Assembly: GCF_016861975.1 (NCBI RefSeq) | Contig: NZ_BOMB01000055.1 | Coordinates: 1 to 49,966 of the forward strand | Reading direction: 5' to 3' | DNA from: Actinocatenispora rupis | GTDB lineage: Bacteria > Actinomycetota > Actinomycetes > Mycobacteriales > Micromonosporaceae | DNA length: 49,966 nucleotides | In this document: positions 47,349 through 49,966 of the stretch, piece after piece | Layout of the letters: each line of letters opens with the position of its first letter | Numbering within the stretch: the stretch's first letter is position 1 | The notes under the pieces: generated by a model | The model's input: the letters and a program-made list of their open reading frames with translations, nothing else | Database searches by the model: none | Told to the model about the DNA's origin: nothing | Translations under genes and position numbers: made by a program

Positions 47349-49145
47349 ATGCCCAGCGCCGCCACCGTCGCCGGTTCCCGACGTCCCGAGAACCGGGGCG
47401 GCACGACGAAGCTCCGCCCGGGACGGAGACGCCGGAGTACGCCGCCCGCAGCCTGCGACGGCGCCGCACCGCGCCCCCGGGTGTCGATCGTCTCGGCGAG
47501 CCTCGGCGGCGGACACGACGCCTGCGCGGCCGAACTCGCCCGCCGTCTCCGCGCCACCGGCTACCAGGTCGACGTGCACGACTACCTGGGCATGTTCCCG
47601 TTGCGGTTCGGCTGGTTCGTGCGCCGGCTGTACGCACTGGAGCTGGCCGTCGCGCCGCGCAGCTGGGGCTTCGTGAACTGGCTGCTCGGTACGCGCCCGC
47701 TGGTGTGGCTGATCGGGGTGTTCACGATGCTGGCCGCCGGGCGCGCGATGCGCCGCGCGGTCCGCGGTTCCGTCGCCGTCGTGTCGACGTACCTGGGGGC
47801 GAACCCGCTGCTCGGCCGGATGCGCCGGCGCAACCTCGACATCCCGGTCCTCACGTACCTCACGGACATCTCCGTCCATCCACTGTGGATAGCCGCCGGC
47901 TGCGACACGTACCTGACGCCGCACCGCGTCACCATCGAACGGGCCGTCACCCTCGGCGCCACCGACGTGCGGCTCGTCGGCCCCGCGGTACGGCCCGAGT
48001 TCACCGGCGCGGGCGCCGATCCGGGCGACGCGCGCCGCCAGTTCGGCCTGCCGGCGACCGGCCGGCTCGCCCTCGTCGCCGGCGGGGCGTGGGCCGTCGG
48101 GGACGTGGCGCGCACCGCCGCCGACATCGCCGCCACCGGCGCGGCCACCCCCGTCGTACTCTGCGCGAACAACGAGGAGCTGCGCGCCGCGATCACCGCG
48201 ACCGGTACCGGCATCGCGCTCGGCTGGGTCGACGACATGGCCACCCTGATCCGCGCCTGCGACACCGTCGTCACCAACGGCGGCGGCGTCACCGCGGTCG
48301 AGGCCACCGAGCTGGGCGTCCCCGTCGTCGTGTACCGGTCGCTGCCCGGCCACGCGCGGGCCAACGCGGCCGCGTTCCAGACCGCCGGCCTCGCCCGCTG
48401 GGCACGGTCCGAGGCCGAGCTCGCCGACGCGCTGCGCGCACCCGTGCCCCCGCGTACCGAGCAGGGCGCGCCCGACCCGGCCGCGGTGATCGCCGCCGCG
48501 ACCGGCCTTCCGGTGCACGTACCGGTGGCGCGCAGGCGGGTCCGCCGGCTGGCCGTGACCGGCGCGCTCGTGGTCGCCGGCGCGTGGCTCGCCACCGGCG
48601 GCACCACCGTCGCCGTCGCGCACGGGTTCCAGTCCCTGCGCCCCGACGCCACCGGCGTCTACCTGGTCGTCGACCTGCCCACGGACCGGCCCGCCGGCGC
48701 GGACGTCCTCGCCGACCTCGCCGAGATGCACGCCGGCCTCGCCGTCACCCACGACCTCGTCGTACGCCAGCCCGAGACGGTGCGCGCCGCCGCCCGCGCC
48801 GGAGTACGGCTGCTCAACGCCGGCTCCGGCCGCCCGTACGAGACCGGCCTGGTGGCCCGGCGGTACGCGATCGGCGACACCGCCCGGCGCGTCCGCGAAC
48901 TCACCGGCCAGCCGCCGGCGGCGCTGGTGTCCAACGGGGAGATCGACCCGATCGACCTGGCCAGCGCAGCCTGGGTGCACGAGCGCATCCTCGTACCGAA
49001 CCGGGTCGCGCACGCCGGCACCAGCATCGCCGTCAGCCCCGGCCAGGTCCTGCTGGTCGAGTTCCCCGCCGACGACGCGTCCGTCGACACCGGCCTCGTC
49101 GCCGTCGGCCGCAACATCCACTCCCCGGTACTGGAGATCGCGTGA
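47349..49145 (+). CDS. MGDG synthase/MurG-like glycosyltransferase fused to a degenerate NodB-like domain
   Basis: A 598-residue protein. After a basic, disordered start (1-43), residues 44-390 are a GT28-type glycosyltransferase: VSIVSASLGGGHDACAAEL, the MGDG-synthase block LTYLTDISVHPLW near 169-180, and the donor-binding TNGGGVTAVEATELGVPVVV near 309-328. A single membrane helix lies at about 401-423. The last 160 residues (VYLVVDLPTDRPAGADVLADL and onward) have the layout of a polysaccharide deacetylase, but the metal-binding TFDDGPD is replaced by VVDLPTD and the HxxxH motif is absent, so it should be inactive. An intact deacetylase gene follows 61 bases later. Transfer of a sugar to a lipid acceptor is likely. 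Confidence 0.85.
   Translation: MPSAATVAGSRRPENRGGTTKLRPGRRRRSTPPAACDGAAPRPRVSIVSASLGGGHDACAAELARRLRATGYQVDVHDYLGMFPLRFGWFVRRLYALELAVAPRSWGFVNWLLGTRPLVWLIGVFTMLAAGRAMRRAVRGSVAVVSTYLGANPLLGRMRRRNLDIPVLTYLTDISVHPLWIAAGCDTYLTPHRVTIERAVTLGATDVRLVGPAVRPEFTGAGADPGDARRQFGLPATGRLALVAGGAWAVGDVARTAADIAATGAATPVVLCANNEELRAAITATGTGIALGWVDDMATLIRACDTVVTNGGGVTAVEATELGVPVVVYRSLPGHARANAAAFQTAGLARWARSEAELADALRAPVPPRTEQGAPDPAAVIAAATGLPVHVPVARRRVRRLAVTGALVVAGAWLATGGTTVAVAHGFQSLRPDATGVYLVVDLPTDRPAGADVLADLAEMHAGLAVTHDLVVRQPETVRAAARAGVRLLNAGSGRPYETGLVARRYAIGDTARRVRELTGQPPAALVSNGEIDPIDLASAAWVHERILVPNRVAHAGTSIAVSPGQVLLVEFPADDASVDTGLVAVGRNIHSPVLEIA
47878..47890. repeat. dispersed palindrome ATCCACTGTGGAT
   Basis: A perfect 13-base palindrome sharing the TCCACTGTGGA core, with the outer pair changed to A and T. 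It is inside the glycosyltransferase gene and here encodes HPLWI, not STVD. Confidence 0.6.
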
Positions 49146-49206
49146 ACGCCCACATCCCTTGTGTACCAACGGAAACCGGACAGCACCGGGACGCCGGGAG
49201 GACGAC

Positions 49207-49966
49207 ATGCTGACCACCCGCACCGCGGTACTCGGGGCCGCCGCCCTCGCCGCCGCCGCGACCCACGCCGCGCCCGCCGTGGCGGCCTGGGCGCTGCCCC
49301 GCCGGCTGCTGATGCCCGGCCTGGCCGGCGTCGGCCGGCCCGACCACGTGGCACTGACGTTCGACGACGGACCGGACCCGACCTCCACCCCCGTCATCCT
49401 CGACGTACTGGCCCGCGCCGGGGTCCGCGCCACCTTCTTCCTCGTCGGCGCGAACGTCGCCGCCAACCCGGGCCTCGCCGCCGAGATCGCCGCCGCCGGC
49501 CACGAACTCGCCGTGCACGGGCTGCGGCACCGGCTGCTCCTCAAGTACCCGCCGGGCCGTACCCACCGCGACCTCGCGTACGCCAAGGCACTCGTCGCCA
49601 ACGCGGCCGGCGTCGCACCGCGCTGGTTCCGCCCGCCCTTCGGCGTACTCAGCACCGGCGCCGCGGTCGCCGTGCGCCGCCTCGGCATGCGTACGGTGCT
49701 GTGGTCGGCGTGGGGACGCGACTGGACCGCCACCGCCACCGGCGAGTCCGTCGCCGACCTCGTCGGCCGCGACCTGCGCGGCGGCGGCACGGTCCTGCTG
49801 CACGACACCGCCAGCGACACCGCCGCACCCGAGTCCTGGCGCGCCACCGTCGACGCCGTCCCCCGGGTACTCGACCTGTGCGCCGCCCGCGGCTGGACCG
49901 TCGGCCCGCTCCGCGACCACGGCCTGCGCGGGGAGGTCCCCGCACCGCGCGCCCTGGCCGCCTTCG
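49207..49966 (+). CDS. polysaccharide deacetylase family protein (3' end outside the window)
   Basis: At least 253 residues, cut by the window end. A short hydrophobic N-terminus (TAVLGAAALAAAATHAAPAVAAWAL) is a signal or membrane anchor. The NodB domain is intact: the metal-binding motif LTFDDGPDPTSTPVILD near 55-70, HELAVHGLRH (motif 2, with His ligands), RWFRPPFGVLS (motif 3) and TVLLHDT (motif 5). The family removes N- or O-acetyl groups from cell-wall or exported polysaccharides. The ATG at 49207 has GGGAGG 4 bases upstream. It follows the glycosyltransferase fusion and probably shares its transcript. Confidence 0.9.
   Translation, partial: MLTTRTAVLGAAALAAAATHAAPAVAAWALPRRLLMPGLAGVGRPDHVALTFDDGPDPTSTPVILDVLARAGVRATFFLVGANVAANPGLAAEIAAAGHELAVHGLRHRLLLKYPPGRTHRDLAYAKALVANAAGVAPRWFRPPFGVLSTGAAVAVRRLGMRTVLWSAWGRDWTATATGESVADLVGRDLRGGGTVLLHDTASDTAAPESWRATVDAVPRVLDLCAARGWTVGPLRDHGLRGEVPAPRALAAF

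Overview
The window is about 50 kb of very GC-rich DNA from an actinobacterium. Three things point to the Micromonosporaceae or a close relative: many leaderless or GTG-started genes, several small actinobacterial families (resembling DUF6244, DUF2795 and DUF6069), and a mycothiol-type DinB/MDMPI repertoire. The tetranucleotide GTAC is strikingly common, about one per 70-90 bases where I counted. I cannot fix the genus without a search. I saw no rRNA, tRNA, insertion sequence, phage gene or CRISPR array; this reads as chromosomal DNA.

Layout. 1-4.1 kb: a lipoprotein, a MerR regulator-thioredoxin pair, a 598-base repeat-rich intergenic region, a Pth2-like hydrolase, a short HPF-like remnant and a methyltransferase. 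4.2-11.3 kb: Tex, a 55-codon proline-rich ORF, a secreted beta-propeller, a DinB protein, and a YCII-ECF sigma (ECF42-type) pair. 11.4-13.9 kb: a ferredoxin-P450 pair divergent from a TetR regulator, then a small helical protein. 14.0-21.5 kb (minus strand): a tightly packed seven-gene acyl-CoA operon of MaoC, LacI, a solute-binding-like protein with no signal peptide, acyl-CoA ligase, MFS carrier, CaiB-type CoA-transferase and enoyl-CoA hydratase. Two LacI-type half-operators lie just upstream.

21.7-30.6 kb: DUF2277, MarR and TIGR03086 genes, an L-lactate permease, an unknown gene, DUF2795, a ClpC-like ATPase and a 4-alpha-glucanotransferase. 30.7-39.9 kb (plus strand): a mycothiol-isomerase-like protein followed by a molybdenum hydroxylase module: MocA-like cytidylyltransferase, CoxD, CoxE, XdhC/CoxF, then coxS-coxL-coxM-coxG. 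Gene order and the AYRGAGR active-site loop mark it as a form II CO-dehydrogenase-like enzyme, so its substrate is uncertain. 40.0-42.0 kb: ClpP, a beta-lactamase-fold protein and a lipoprotein shaped like a free subtilase propeptide. 42.0-42.4 kb: a non-coding block with 66-bp repeats and twin hairpins. 42.4-47.1 kb (minus strand): six predicted membrane proteins (AI-2E, DUF6069-like, GAP, DUF1269, HdeD, DedA). 47.2-50 kb: a structured leader, an MGDG-synthase-like glycosyltransferase fused to what looks like a degenerate NodB domain, and a true polysaccharide deacetylase cut by the window end.

Two dispersed short repeats cut across this layout. One is a palindrome, GTCCAC(A/T)GTGGAC, with six good copies. 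The other is a REP-like element around GGATCCGTTGCGC, usually just after stop codons. They, the LacI/solute-binding-like operon, the orphan propeptide-like lipoprotein and the glycosyltransferase fusion are the points I would look at first.
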